Assembly: GCA_031549965.1 (NCBI GenBank)
Contig: JAVBPB010000048.1
Span: 1-64,000, forward strand
Source of the DNA: JAVBPB01 sp031549965
GTDB taxonomy: Bacteria > Bacillota > Clostridia > Lachnospirales > Lachnospiraceae
Length of the DNA stretch: 64,000 nt
Reading direction: 5' to 3'
The notes below the pieces were generated by a model. It searched no databases. It was not told the DNA's origin and was given only the letters and a program-made list of their open reading frames with translations. Position 1 is the first letter of the stretch; each line of letters starts with the position of its first letter. Position numbers and translations under genes: made by a program. This document shows positions 47,750 to 57,471 of the stretch, in pieces.

Positions 47750-49186
47750 TCATTTCTTTAAAGTCCAAGCAAACTCACTAAACGTTTTTCTTTTAACAAC
47801 GATGGCAAAAACTACAATTAAAATTATAGTCCATCTGATTGCTACATACTCATATACTGTTTGAATTAGCAAAGTACTCAACAGTAAAAAACAGGATATC
47901 AATACTATTGCTTTCATATCATATATTTGAAGATTACTTTTATTTTTTTTAAGAGTCTTAATCATAAAAAAATAATGACATACTGAAAAGCAGAGATAGC
48001 AAAATAATGTAGTGTATGCTGCTGCAATAAATCCAAATATATTGATAAATATATAATTTAATCCCACGTTTAAAATGGCACCTATTATTGATGCTATGGT
48101 AACATATCTGTTTTCTTCATAATAAAACTCAACAGACCCAAAAAGTGGATACAAAAATTGAAAAAACGCTCCCGCTGCAACTGGTGGAATAACATAAAGT
48201 GCCTCTTGATAAGATTTTGGCAATAAAAATGTAAAGATATCAGGTATTATGCAAATAAGACCAATTGTTAAAATTGCAACAATTAGAACAACCCTCGTGG
48301 TTTGCTTATACAACTTCTTTGTGTTACCACTTTTTATACTTTGAAAAACATAGGGTGTTACTGAAGAATTGATTCCGTTTGTAACCAACGATATCAACAT
48401 TGCAAAATTAAATGCAACACTATATATTCCTGCATCACTGCTTCCACACAAAGAATTAATCATTAATCTATCTGATTGGCTTAAAATTTGCGTTGACAAA
48501 TAATGTGGTACTAAAACAATATTAAATGCAAAACCAAATCTCCAAAATTCCCTTGAAAACCATTTTTTTCCGGATGATTGATTGTAGAAAAATAACACCG
48601 CTCCAATAATAACTTGAATTAGAAGGCCGCTTATTACCCTGGCTTCCGCTTTATACGAAGTGGATATAACTGCTACATACCCCAATATCGGGTTCAATAT
48701 ACTGGTTATAATTGTTACTCCTATAACTTTTTTATATTTAAACTTATATCGCTGTTGTGTTATCCAAAGATTTAATGGAATTTGTACTATTATTTCAATA
48801 TACATCAGTATAACAAAAAACTCGGACATCCCAAGCAATTTGCTCACACTCGGCAAGAATAAACTTGATATACCTAAAAAAGTCAGAGTGATTGTTATTG
48901 CCAATCCCTGAAATGAAGAAATCATCTCACTTTCCCGATCAGAGTGCTTCACCATTCCAACGTTAAACACTCCACCCCATAAGGTTAATGTAGTTAAAAT
49001 AGATATTAAAGTAGCCCATGACTGATAAACCGAAATAACTCCATACTCATTTGTTGTCAGTATTCTAGAAAAAATGGGAAGTGTTATGAACGAAATTCCC
49101 TTCATAAAAACATTGGCTATGACAAACCAAAGAGATGCTTTTATTGGTTTCGCCAATGAATTGTATTTCTCTAATAATTTTTTCAT
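47750..49186 (-). CDS. wzx: Wzx-like polysaccharide flippase
   Basis: 478 residues, about twelve to fourteen membrane segments, MATE-like oligosaccharidyl-lipid flippase family. It begins KASLWFVIANVFMKGISF with conserved TLPIFSRILTTNEYG. It should flip the undecaprenyl-linked repeat unit to the outer face for Wzy polymerisation. Only one Wzx and one Wzy-like gene are present, consistent with a Wzx/Wzy-dependent capsule. Its ribosome site is weak (AGAGAG). Confidence 0.9.
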   Translation of the reverse strand: MKKLLEKYNSLAKPIKASLWFVIANVFMKGISFITLPIFSRILTTNEYGVISVYQSWATLISILTTLTLWGGVFNVGMVKHSDRESEMISSFQGLAITITLTFLGISSLFLPSVSKLLGMSEFFVILMYIEIIVQIPLNLWITQQRYKFKYKKVIGVTIITSILNPILGYVAVISTSYKAEARVISGLLIQVIIGAVLFFYNQSSGKKWFSREFWRFGFAFNIVLVPHYLSTQILSQSDRLMINSLCGSSDAGIYSVAFNFAMLISLVTNGINSSVTPYVFQSIKSGNTKKLYKQTTRVVLIVAILTIGLICIIPDIFTFLLPKSYQEALYVIPPVAAGAFFQFLYPLFGSVEFYYEENRYVTIASIIGAILNVGLNYIFINIFGFIAAAYTTLFCYLCFSVCHYFFMIKTLKKNKSNLQIYDMKAIVLISCFLLLSTLLIQTVYEYVAIRWTIILIVVFAIVVKRKTFSEFAWTLKK

Positions 49187-49255
49187 GTTAAACTCTCTTT
49201 GTGAGCTAACTACTGCAGATTACCCCACGTATTCCTTTCTCTACGTTGCTTTTCA

Positions 49256-50752
49256 TCAATCTTCACAATCTGTCATACTATTATATTTGTCCACCGCTTC
49301 ATTAAATTTTCTCTGAAAATCTTCATTTTGATAATTTAAAATCACTTGTACTATAGAATCTACACAATTGCAATTAGGAAATCCCAAATCAGTCATTCCA
49401 CTGAACAAGTCTCTTCTTCCAGAAAGATTAACTGAAGAAAATGGTAATCCTAAAAGTGCAGCATCAATCATAGAAACAGAATGTTCTCCAAATACCATAT
49501 CTGAATTATTTAGGTCATCCTTTAACGAACTTCTAGGGAAAGATAGAATGAATAAATTCATATCTTCTACTGGAATATTGGAAGAAAGATGTAAATTTTT
49601 GCATCCACAATATTCAATATACTCTGCCACACGATTTATGGAATTGACACCGTTATGTTCGGGATGAATCCATGTTGGATGGCATCGGTAGATAAACTCC
49701 ACATCAGGAAGCCTCCTTGCAACCTGTACAAATGCCTGAAGCATTAAGTCTTCATCGGATCTATTCTTTTGTGCCGTCCAATCACCTGGTCCAGAAGTCG
49801 CAATCAAAACAGTTTTAACACGATCTCTAAAATCAATTTTAGGCATATACAGTTTTTTTCGAAAAGGCATAATTTGAACTGGTAAATCAAAGTGCTTAAA
49901 GTTTTTTTCTCCAACAATATCCCACGCATAATATGAAACATTTTTTGGTTTAAACTTCAAATACGCACTGGAATAATTTGGTGGCAGATACCCATCCTGA
50001 ATGTATCGTACGTCATATTCTCTCTTGTCTGGCACCTTACACTTTGATGACTCATGTAGTGTTGACAGATACTGACATTTATCACTTGTTTCAAAGTTTC
50101 CAGCAACTAGTTTATTCCGCTCATCAGAAGATCTTTTCCAATCTAGATCCATTCGATAGGAAATCCGTTCCTGTTTGCCTAAGAAAACGTATTTTTTTCC
50201 ATTTTTGTGTGCAACATACACATCTTCCGTCAGTTGATTTATATTTCGTCCCTTTACAATGTATTTTATCATTTGATAAAATCTGTTATGCAGAGAAAGA
50301 TAAGTCCTTATTTCCGCTACTTTAGATTGAATTGGCTTTATATAATAATATTCACATGTAACCTTTTCATATTTTTTCTTTTTCCAAATTTTTGCATCAA
50401 TACCAAGATCATCTGAGCAAAGAATTCCTCTATGTTCTGGGTACAATGCATTTATTTTCTCAGCGATTCTTATATTTTTCAATTCTTTGATCTTTCCATA
50501 ATATCTAAAAAGATCTTTCTTTTCGATATTATATGCTTCTACATCACAGGATTCATTTTCCTGATCCGAGAGAAAATCTGCAAACGTGTAAAATTTAAGG
50601 ACAGAATATGCATTCTTAATTCTTTCTCTCTCATTTTCATATATCAAATGGGGAGAAAGAAACACTGTTTCACCAGTAATGTTTATTTGTTGAGGCAATT
50701 TACACAGAGAATCTATAAAAACATTCTGTGAAAACAGAATAATATTTATCAT
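49256..50752 (-). CDS. uncharacterised capsule-cluster protein, GT-B-like
   Basis: 498 residues, no signal or membrane segments. Its carboxy-terminal half contains VLIATSGPGDWTAQKNRSDE, YRCHPTWIHPEHNG and SDMVFGEHSVSMIDAALLGLP, a pattern like GT-B or CDP-glycerol transferase folds that look for a donor near ExxxxxDAA. I cannot assign a sugar. The start ATG is unusual: GGAGG lies 25 nt upstream with a hairpin (50762-50776) between. It sits between the glycosyltransferase 2 gene and wzx. Confidence 0.72.
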   Translation of the reverse strand: MINIILFSQNVFIDSLCKLPQQINITGETVFLSPHLIYENERERIKNAYSVLKFYTFADFLSDQENESCDVEAYNIEKKDLFRYYGKIKELKNIRIAEKINALYPEHRGILCSDDLGIDAKIWKKKKYEKVTCEYYYIKPIQSKVAEIRTYLSLHNRFYQMIKYIVKGRNINQLTEDVYVAHKNGKKYVFLGKQERISYRMDLDWKRSSDERNKLVAGNFETSDKCQYLSTLHESSKCKVPDKREYDVRYIQDGYLPPNYSSAYLKFKPKNVSYYAWDIVGEKNFKHFDLPVQIMPFRKKLYMPKIDFRDRVKTVLIATSGPGDWTAQKNRSDEDLMLQAFVQVARRLPDVEFIYRCHPTWIHPEHNGVNSINRVAEYIEYCGCKNLHLSSNIPVEDMNLFILSFPRSSLKDDLNNSDMVFGEHSVSMIDAALLGLPFSSVNLSGRRDLFSGMTDLGFPNCNCVDSIVQVILNYQNEDFQRKFNEAVDKYNSMTDCED

Positions 50753-50761
50753 TTTTTATTT

Positions 50762-50776
50762 GCGAGAATTTCTCGC
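50762..50776 (-). promoter_or_regulatory. hairpin between Shine-Dalgarno and start codon
   Basis: Minus strand GCGAGAAATTCTCGC follows GGAGG and precedes ATG 50752. The site-to-start distance is about 25 nt but shrinks to about 10 nt if the 5-bp stem forms. No closer start is in frame, and an in-frame TAA lies just upstream. Confidence 0.55.
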
Positions 50777-50793
50777 GCCTCCTTTCACAAAAC

Positions 50794-51717
50794 TTAATTT
50801 TTATCTTTCCTTTTTAATTTTTGACTAAAATCACGTATAAAAAATTTAAACATTCTTTTTTTGACTTTGTTATCTGAATAAAATACAGCAATTGATTCTT
50901 TGTATCCTGATAAATCATATGAACACTTAACTTTTCGAAACATATAATAATAATATTGTTCACTGATAAAGTTCAAATTGTCATCTTTTACCTTAAGCAA
51001 CGTCTGAATAGAAATACTCTTTTCTCTATATAAATCTGTAATAAGTGCCGGATATTCCACAGCAAATGCGTGGAACAAATTATATCTTCCTTTAGCAATC
51101 TTTCCAACCGGAATTTCGTCCAGCAACTGTGTATTGTCAACAATATATTTCTTATTATTCTTGTCATAGAACAGAATGTTCGTATGAGGGAATAGTAAAT
51201 TACAATTATTTAATCCCTCCATCTGATCAAAATCCTCTTTCCAAAATGCCATTCCTGTTGACCACGAAGACCAATAGGATAGCTCTCTAACAAAAGAATC
51301 AAATGAATCCAGTTCAATTACTTTTCTTTCTTTGGTAACCTCACCGTTTGAGAAGTAGATAATGGGTCTTATATCCTTATTTTTATGAACAAAATCAATA
51401 TAATAATTCAACGTACCTAAAATGAGTTTTGTGCGATGATTAATAAACTTAATGAACTGACCACTGGCTGACTTATAAGTTTCAATCTCACTTAAAAACT
51501 CATATGCACTAGTCTTTTTATAAACAATATTTCTATGCTTTGAGGCGTAATCTGTCATGCACTGGCAAAATTCCTCATTATTACCATTGTCCATAACCAC
51601 AACTTCAAATAATACCTCTTCTACTCCTTGTTCATAAATGCTGTCTAGTACTGGAAACACCCATTGAATCACACCGTTTGTCGGGATACAAAGTGAAACT
51701 AAAGGTTTATTTTTCAT
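50794..51717 (-). CDS. glycosyltransferase family 2
   Basis: 307 residues from ATG 51717, with GGAGG 6 nt upstream. Begins KPLVSLCIPTNGVIQWVFPV, the GT-A fold opening, with VVMDNGNNEEF and SGQFIKFINHRTKLILGTLNYY later. A nucleotide-sugar is added to a growing repeat unit; the donor cannot be read. The DXD-like motif is not obvious. The start is 1 base from the fdtA-like stop, so coupling is likely. Confidence 0.85.
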   Translation of the reverse strand: MKNKPLVSLCIPTNGVIQWVFPVLDSIYEQGVEEVLFEVVVMDNGNNEEFCQCMTDYASKHRNIVYKKTSAYEFLSEIETYKSASGQFIKFINHRTKLILGTLNYYIDFVHKNKDIRPIIYFSNGEVTKERKVIELDSFDSFVRELSYWSSWSTGMAFWKEDFDQMEGLNNCNLLFPHTNILFYDKNNKKYIVDNTQLLDEIPVGKIAKGRYNLFHAFAVEYPALITDLYREKSISIQTLLKVKDDNLNFISEQYYYYMFRKVKCSYDLSGYKESIAVFYSDNKVKKRMFKFFIRDFSQKLKRKDKN

Positions 51718-51718
51718 A

Positions 51719-52129
51719 CTATTCCTCCATGATTTGTAGATACTCATCATAATTGCGAATATATTCTCTACCATCATAATGAGTACTTGCAAGTACAAGA
51801 AGAACTGAATCTGATGAAAAATCATACATATCTTTCCAGAGCATTTTAGGGATGTATACTCCCATCATAGGTTTATTCAGCTCCAGAATAAATTCTTCTT
51901 TTCCATCTGTAATCCGAACTTTGCTCTTTCCTGCGACATTAATCAATACAAACTCAGATTCTCGATTGGCATGCTGTCCACGGATTACCGTAGGATCTGA
52001 TTCATATATATAAAATACTCTTTGAATATCAAAAGGAATTGCCATTCCACCCTCAATAACAACCAGCTTACCTCTTTCATCGCCTAAGTCAGCAAATTGA
52101 AGAACCGAGCAATTTTCTTGTAAATTCAT
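51719..52129 (-). CDS. fdtA: FdtA-like dTDP-4-oxo-6-deoxyglucose 3,4-ketoisomerase
   Basis: 136 residues of the WxcM/cupin ketoisomerase family, which converts dTDP-4-oxo-6-deoxy-D-glucose to the 3-oxo form (galacto for FdtA, gluco for QdtA). Seen: DERGKLVVIEGG, FYIYESDPTVIRGQHANRES and EFVLINVAGKSKVRITDG with the cupin His. GGAGG sits 8 nt before ATG 52129. Followed in the pathway by the aminotransferase encoded upstream at 52152. FdtA versus QdtA cannot be decided from sequence alone. Confidence 0.85.
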   Translation of the reverse strand: MNLQENCSVLQFADLGDERGKLVVIEGGMAIPFDIQRVFYIYESDPTVIRGQHANRESEFVLINVAGKSKVRITDGKEEFILELNKPMMGVYIPKMLWKDMYDFSSDSVLLVLASTHYDGREYIRNYDEYLQIMEE

Positions 52130-52151
52130 ATTGTTTACCTCCCCGTCTTCG

Positions 52152-53246
52152 TTACTCAAAATCATTAAGAGCATTAATCACATAAGTTTGCTCTTCTTCC
52201 GTCATTCCATTATACATTGGAATAGACAATACAATTTTAGCAAGATGCTCCGTAATTGGCAAATATCCCTCTTTATAACCCAAATCTTGATATGCCTCAG
52301 AAAGATGTGGAGGAATAGGATAATGAATGATTGTTCCAATTTCTTTATTATTTAGATATTCAATCAAACGTGCTCTCTCCTCACATCGAATAACATATTG
52401 ATGCCAAACACAAGTTGCTCCATCCACTAATTCAGGAAGTCTTAGTTTAGAGTTGGCTATTTCTGCTGTGTAACGTTTTGCAATATTTACTTTTTCATCT
52501 ATTAATTCCTGCATATGTCCTAGTCGAACTTTTAGCAAACCTGCCTGAAGTTCATCTAGTCGTGAATTCGCACCGACAACCTTGTTATAGTATCGCATTT
52601 CGCTACCATAGTTTCTAAAAATTTTAAAATCTTTTGCCAACTGCTCATCGTTAACAATAACTGCACCTGCATCACCAAATGCACCCAAATTCTTGGATGG
52701 ATAAAATGAAAAGCATCCCACATCACCAAATGTTCCTGTCATTTGGTCGTTAAAGCAAGCACCATGAGACTGAGCACAATCCTCTACCAATCTAAGATTA
52801 TATTTTTTACATAATTCCACAACTTTATCCATTCTAGAAGCCATACCATACAAATGAACGACAAGAATAGCTTTTGTTTTTGAAGTAATCTTTTCTTCAA
52901 TTTTATCTACATCAATTCCAAAATGGTCATCGGGTTCCACAAATATTGGGGTTGCTCCGTTCATAGTAATTCCCATTACACTGGCAATATAAGTGTTTCC
53001 TTGAACAATAACCTCATCACCTTTTCCAATACTAAGAACACGAAAGGCAATCCAAAGTGCATCCAGACCACTAGCAAGTCCCACACAATATTTATCTCCA
53101 GTATATGCAGCAAATTTTTCTTCAAAAGATCTGACTTCCTTTCCCAACACATACCATCCAGAGCGTAAAACATCTATTGCTTTTTGTTCAAATTCATCTT
53201 GATACTTATAAAAACCTCGATCCATTCTATTTGGCATAATATTCAT
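52152..53246 (-). CDS. fdtB: DegT/DnrJ/EryC1 sugar aminotransferase (FdtB-like)
   Basis: About 364 residues. The PLP-binding lysine is K185 in SFYPSKNLGAFGDAG. VEDCAQSHGACF and the NYGSEMRYYNKVVGANSRLD block are intact. With FdtA it should make dTDP-3-amino-3,6-dideoxyhexose (Fuc3N or Qui3N). I place the start at ATG 53246 (MNIMPNRMD), with AAAGGA 12 nt before it; other nearby ATGs are possible. The nearby acetyltransferase gene (53363) could give the N-acetyl sugar. The rmlA/rmlB genes making the dTDP precursor are not in the window. Confidence 0.9.
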   Translation of the reverse strand: MNIMPNRMDRGFYKYQDEFEQKAIDVLRSGWYVLGKEVRSFEEKFAAYTGDKYCVGLASGLDALWIAFRVLSIGKGDEVIVQGNTYIASVMGITMNGATPIFVEPDDHFGIDVDKIEEKITSKTKAILVVHLYGMASRMDKVVELCKKYNLRLVEDCAQSHGACFNDQMTGTFGDVGCFSFYPSKNLGAFGDAGAVIVNDEQLAKDFKIFRNYGSEMRYYNKVVGANSRLDELQAGLLKVRLGHMQELIDEKVNIAKRYTAEIANSKLRLPELVDGATCVWHQYVIRCEERARLIEYLNNKEIGTIIHYPIPPHLSEAYQDLGYKEGYLPITEHLAKIVLSIPMYNGMTEEEQTYVINALNDFE

Positions 53247-53362
53247 ATTTTTTATCATTCCTTTCGCTTCGCTCAATGCAAATACAAGTTATGAAAAATG
53301 TTTTTGCTAATCCTATCAAACACAAACAATGAGACTTTTAACAAGAAGTACTATTCCAAACT

Positions 53363-53974
53363 TTACTTGTCTTTTAGTGGCAGCCAGCTCAAATCTGTAT
53401 CCTTATCTACAGAATCATATAACTCTTGTATATGATTCTTTATCATAGAAACATCTATCTTTGAAAAATCAACTTTTTGCAGAAAAGCCCTAATCTCTGG
53501 CTCAAATCGATATTTAATAACCTTTGCCGGAATGCCCCCTACAATAGCATATGGTGGTACATCTTTTGTAACAACAGCTCCCGCTGCAACCACAGCACCT
53601 TGTCCGATACGAACACCCGATGTTATTATAGCACCGTATCCAATCCAAACATCATCCTCCACATAGATATCACCTTTTGATGTACCTTCAAACTTCTCAC
53701 AAAGTACTTTTACTTTAAACGGGAACGATGATATTGTGTCTATTCTATGATCAGCGTTAAGAATAAAAACCACTTCCTGTGCAATTGAACAATACCTTCC
53801 AATTCGCAACCTTTCATTCTCGTTATAATTAATGACTCTAAGTCCACCGTATGTATAATCACCTACACTTACGCATCCACTCAAAAACATATTGAGTGCA
53901 ATTGTCGTATTTCCCAAATTTTTCTTCCGCCATCTCTTTCGAAAAAGTATCAGTTTTATTTTATCTATTATCAT
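53363..53974 (-). CDS. hexapeptide-repeat acetyltransferase (CatB/xenobiotic type)
   Basis: 203 residues. Left-handed beta-helix repeats are clear (VSVGDYTYGG, LRIGRYCSI, VRIGQGAVVAAGAVVTKDV), as are the CatB-like ILNADHRIDTISSFPF with its catalytic His and the end motif PPYAIVGGIPAKVIKYRF. It transfers acetyl from acetyl-CoA. Likely target is the 3-amino sugar made by the FdtA/FdtB pair or an O-position on the repeat unit. Good AGAAGGG start. Confidence 0.88.
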   Translation of the reverse strand: MIIDKIKLILFRKRWRKKNLGNTTIALNMFLSGCVSVGDYTYGGLRVINYNENERLRIGRYCSIAQEVVFILNADHRIDTISSFPFKVKVLCEKFEGTSKGDIYVEDDVWIGYGAIITSGVRIGQGAVVAAGAVVTKDVPPYAIVGGIPAKVIKYRFEPEIRAFLQKVDFSKIDVSMIKNHIQELYDSVDKDTDLSWLPLKDK

Positions 53975-53985
53975 TTTATCCCTTC

Positions 53986-55209
53986 TTATGTTTTTCTCAT
54001 TGCATTAATTTCAATGTATGCAAATATAAAGAACAGTAGCATACTGGTTGGGTTAAAAAAGCTAGTCTCCGCCAAGGAAGATATGAGCATATAGATCATT
54101 ATCATTAAAAGAATAAAACCACTTTGTTTATCATTTTTTAATATTCTTATTACCTTTTTTAAGAAAAGAAAAATAACAATACAAAAGATGATTGCCCCAA
54201 GAAACCCAAACTGTGCAAAAATGCATGGCCAGAAATTATCACTTAAAAACATATTGTTGTACTGCCCCATACCCCAATTGTTTCCGTATCCTAATTTTGT
54301 GTATATGGGTGAGTAATATTGTGCTGCAACCGGAGACCCAAAAGATGCAAATCCTGTTCCAATTGGAAATTCACTTTTTAGAATACTTAATGAATCCAAC
54401 AAAAGCAATCTTCTTGGCGAATATCTTTCTGTGTTAAGAAAGTAACTTTCAAATGCATCAAATCCTAATAATGTGGCGACAGCTGTTCCACCAAGATAAA
54501 TAAATTCTCTTCGTTTTGCTTTGAATATAAATAAATAAACATATACAATCCAAAAAACAAATAAAAAAGCGATTCCCTTTGTCCTCATTGCCAAAATTAT
54601 AAGATATGATGCCATCACCATATATAATTTCATATTAGCTTTATTCTTTAAACTCCCAAAAACAAAAACAAAGAGAAGAGTGGCTGCTACATGTGTTAGG
54701 TATGTTGAGTGTGTAAAAAAAAGCTTTTGGCTATACATAAAATATCGATAATCAGACACAGGAAACCATGCGGGCAATACTAGGTCATGTATACTAAGTA
54801 GGGTAAGAACAACTACTAGTATTTTTGCAATAGAATAAACTGCACTTATGTTTTTATTTCTTTTATTGAAATATATAAATCCTGCAAGATATGCAATAAG
54901 AAACTTACTACATGTAAACAACATATCCTGTACAATAGCGACTAAATTCTGTTGCATCCAAAATATACTGCCAATTACACCAATGCTTAGTAATATTATC
55001 CATGTAAATTCTATAGCTTGATTATCTTTTAGACCTTTTGAACGAACGTTAAGGAAAAGGTAGAATATACATAATACTTCTACAAATTCATCAATATGAG
55101 AAAAGAACACATTGACATTTGAATTTCCCACATCTATCATGGTTAAAAGTAAGAAAATGAATAAAATTCCCATATATATACTTTCCTTTGAAATCCTAAT
55201 TCTCATCAT
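53986..55209 (-). CDS. wzy: Wzy-like polysaccharide polymerase
   Basis: 407 residues, about ten to twelve membrane segments and a large outward loop around 230-330 (YSPRRLLLLDSLSILKSEFP). This is the usual design of O-antigen polymerases and ligases; no exact motif is conserved in the family, so the call rests on topology and position between capsule genes. The start has only a weak ribosome site (AGATGG). Confidence 0.75.
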   Translation of the reverse strand: MMRIRISKESIYMGILFIFLLLTMIDVGNSNVNVFFSHIDEFVEVLCIFYLFLNVRSKGLKDNQAIEFTWIILLSIGVIGSIFWMQQNLVAIVQDMLFTCSKFLIAYLAGFIYFNKRNKNISAVYSIAKILVVVLTLLSIHDLVLPAWFPVSDYRYFMYSQKLFFTHSTYLTHVAATLLFVFVFGSLKNKANMKLYMVMASYLIILAMRTKGIAFLFVFWIVYVYLFIFKAKRREFIYLGGTAVATLLGFDAFESYFLNTERYSPRRLLLLDSLSILKSEFPIGTGFASFGSPVAAQYYSPIYTKLGYGNNWGMGQYNNMFLSDNFWPCIFAQFGFLGAIIFCIVIFLFLKKVIRILKNDKQSGFILLMIMIYMLISSLAETSFFNPTSMLLFFIFAYIEINAMRKT

Positions 55210-55222
55210 TCCATCTCTACTT

Positions 55223-56362
55223 TCATAAACTTAATACCTGATGCAACACCTCAATATATTTTTTTCCGAATTTAATATCAGGCTCCATATAAGCACCTTC
55301 ACCCCACTCATTCCAAGCATTCAAGAAAATTAGCCTGTGATCTATATCCCTTTCTTCAACGCATTTAATAGCATTTTCTGTTGCAATTTTAAAAGCTTCC
55401 GGAGTACTTCCATAATATATCATAGCTTTTCTTCCTGCACGGGGAGATCTGTCTCTTCTTGGAATTAGCTGTGGGTATACTTTATCATAATAATCTTCTG
55501 GTGTAATAAAATGCTCCATAATATCACAATAATTATACTTATCTAACACAATACCCTCAAAATACTTTCTCATCAAAGAATGAATAGCCTTATGAATTAT
55601 GCCTGTTGCTTTAAATTCCGCATACTTTAAGGTTACAGAATTGACACCATCATAACCTTTTTGAAACATTGCATCATATCGTGGTTTTGTAAGCTTATCT
55701 ATATCCTTTAGGTTAGAATGGTTCATGGAAGGTAGTGCATCACAACGCCCTACAAAATATATTCCCTTTAGTCCATTTTTGATAGCCAAATTATTCCACA
55801 ACTCCATAAAACGAGTTGCATCTGAAAAATTATCAGGATCAAAAATAATAAATAATGATTTTCCTTCTACCGTAATATATCGGTGATCCTTAAATGCAGG
55901 TAATACTTCATAAAAATGAGCTGTATAATCTACATCACCTGGATACAATTGTTCAAAGATCATTGTCTCAGGAGAAAAACTTTTTCCTTTTTCCCAAGTT
56001 TTTGTTGTCCAGCTATGATTAGCCCATCCTAAACAAAAAGGAAAATCTGGTTCACCACTATTTAAGACTTCTCGAAATGGCATATCCAATACTTTCTTGC
56101 CATTACCAAACCAGTAGTGCCAATAACAGAATCCTTCTATCCCTGCTTCTTTGGCAAGCTCTGCCTGAGCTTTCCTCACTTGGGGCAAACGCAAGTCATA
56201 AAACCCCAAATCGGCAGGGACTTGAGGTTGGTAATGCCCTCTGAATAATGGCTTTGCCTTTGCCACATTTGTCCATTCTGTAAAACCTGTTCCCCAAAAT
56301 TTGTCATTTTCTGGAACGGGATGATACTGAGGAAGGTAATATGCAATCACTCGTGCTCTCAT
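55223..56362 (-). CDS. WbsX-like glycosyltransferase/GH99-fold protein
   Basis: 379 residues of the Glyco_tran_WbsX family, which shares the GH99-like TIM-barrel. Signature YYLPQYHPVPENDKFWGTGF then TEWTNVAKAKPLFRGHYQP, with GFCYWHYWFGNGKK and NAWNEWGEGAYMEPD. In O-antigen and capsule clusters members are thought to modify or trim sugar chains; mechanism unproven. I choose ATG 56362, since AGAGG lies 10 nt upstream. Confidence 0.88.
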   Translation of the reverse strand: MRARVIAYYLPQYHPVPENDKFWGTGFTEWTNVAKAKPLFRGHYQPQVPADLGFYDLRLPQVRKAQAELAKEAGIEGFCYWHYWFGNGKKVLDMPFREVLNSGEPDFPFCLGWANHSWTTKTWEKGKSFSPETMIFEQLYPGDVDYTAHFYEVLPAFKDHRYITVEGKSLFIIFDPDNFSDATRFMELWNNLAIKNGLKGIYFVGRCDALPSMNHSNLKDIDKLTKPRYDAMFQKGYDGVNSVTLKYAEFKATGIIHKAIHSLMRKYFEGIVLDKYNYCDIMEHFITPEDYYDKVYPQLIPRRDRSPRAGRKAMIYYGSTPEAFKIATENAIKCVEERDIDHRLIFLNAWNEWGEGAYMEPDIKFGKKYIEVLHQVLSL

Positions 56363-56458
56363 TTTCTGAAATCCTCTCAATCTTCATTTACCTTGATGTC
56401 TCTATCTTCAATACTTCACAACACGAAATCACTTTCATTGATTCTTTCAACTCAATCC

Positions 56459-57430
56459 CTATAGTAAATCCTTTGTTACAACACTATCTAGAAGTTTACG
56501 GTAATATGTTCCCTCAATATTTTTCTGCTCATCACTAAACTTATAGGACAACTTATGAAATGGTGTCTGTTCTTTAATTGCATTCCACATTCTCTCATCA
56601 TACTGCTCAAATAACCGAAGAAGTAAAATATGAGGAGTAGCATTGTCTCTAGGCACTATACGACTCCACTCCTCTTTATTATGTTCAAGTGCAATAGAGA
56701 AAAAATAGTGCAATAAGAAATAATCCACTATTTTGTTGTTGATTTTCCAATATTCATAACAAAGGTACCTAGTCATCATCAAAATTTTATTGTTCGTTTT
56801 TGCACTCATAAGCCAACTTGAAATAAGCTGTGCCTGTCCATCTCTACCCGGCTTCAAAATCTGATACAAAAACAACTCTGAATCAAAATAGTAATCCGGT
56901 ATATCCACTCTTTTACTTGTACATAAAACTGTTGCATCAATCCACATACCACCACGATTAATAAGTAATTCAAGTCTTAACAAGTCAGTCATATGAGTAT
57001 GTGTAATCTGTCCCTTTTTCCATTTTTCCATGATAAAATATGGGAACTGGACATAATCAGCCATATTATCAGATGTAATAAGTATAATTTCTTGTTCAGT
57101 CAAATTGGCCTTCAAAAGCTGATAGCACTTTTGTACCAACGCCGGAGCGTTGTCTATTCCTTGAAACCAGCATACCCACACTTTATTTGACTGATGATGC
57201 GGTAACGAAATATCGTAAATGTCATTAAATGCCTGAATCTTATCTTTAAACTTTTTTTCCAATTTCTTTTTCGTTTTAAAATCCGCAGCAAGTCGCAAAA
57301 TCTCTAATGCCTTCCTGTCTTTGCCTAACAGTGTGAATTCTGCTACCGCAGTAAATAATGCCCCACTCTGTTGGTACTGCTTGAGGAGACCAAAACCACC
57401 CTGTCCTTTAAATATTTCTTTTAAACTCAT
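56459..57430 (-). CDS. capsular polysaccharide synthesis glycosyltransferase (Caps_synth family)
   Basis: 323 residues. The block SNKVWVCWFQGIDNAPALVQ, then HMTDLLRLELLINRGGMWID with a DxD-like WIDATV, marks a GT32/Caps_synth enzyme. It probably adds a hexose or hexosamine from a nucleotide-sugar on the cytoplasmic side. AAGGAGGG lies 9 nt before the ATG. It is 41 bp downstream of the GT4 gene. Confidence 0.88.
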   Translation of the reverse strand: MSLKEIFKGQGGFGLLKQYQQSGALFTAVAEFTLLGKDRKALEILRLAADFKTKKKLEKKFKDKIQAFNDIYDISLPHHQSNKVWVCWFQGIDNAPALVQKCYQLLKANLTEQEIILITSDNMADYVQFPYFIMEKWKKGQITHTHMTDLLRLELLINRGGMWIDATVLCTSKRVDIPDYYFDSELFLYQILKPGRDGQAQLISSWLMSAKTNNKILMMTRYLCYEYWKINNKIVDYFLLHYFFSIALEHNKEEWSRIVPRDNATPHILLLRLFEQYDERMWNAIKEQTPFHKLSYKFSDEQKNIEGTYYRKLLDSVVTKDLL

Positions 57431-57471
57431 AGTTGGTAATCCCTCCTTAGTTCAAGAAATTTGCCACATAC

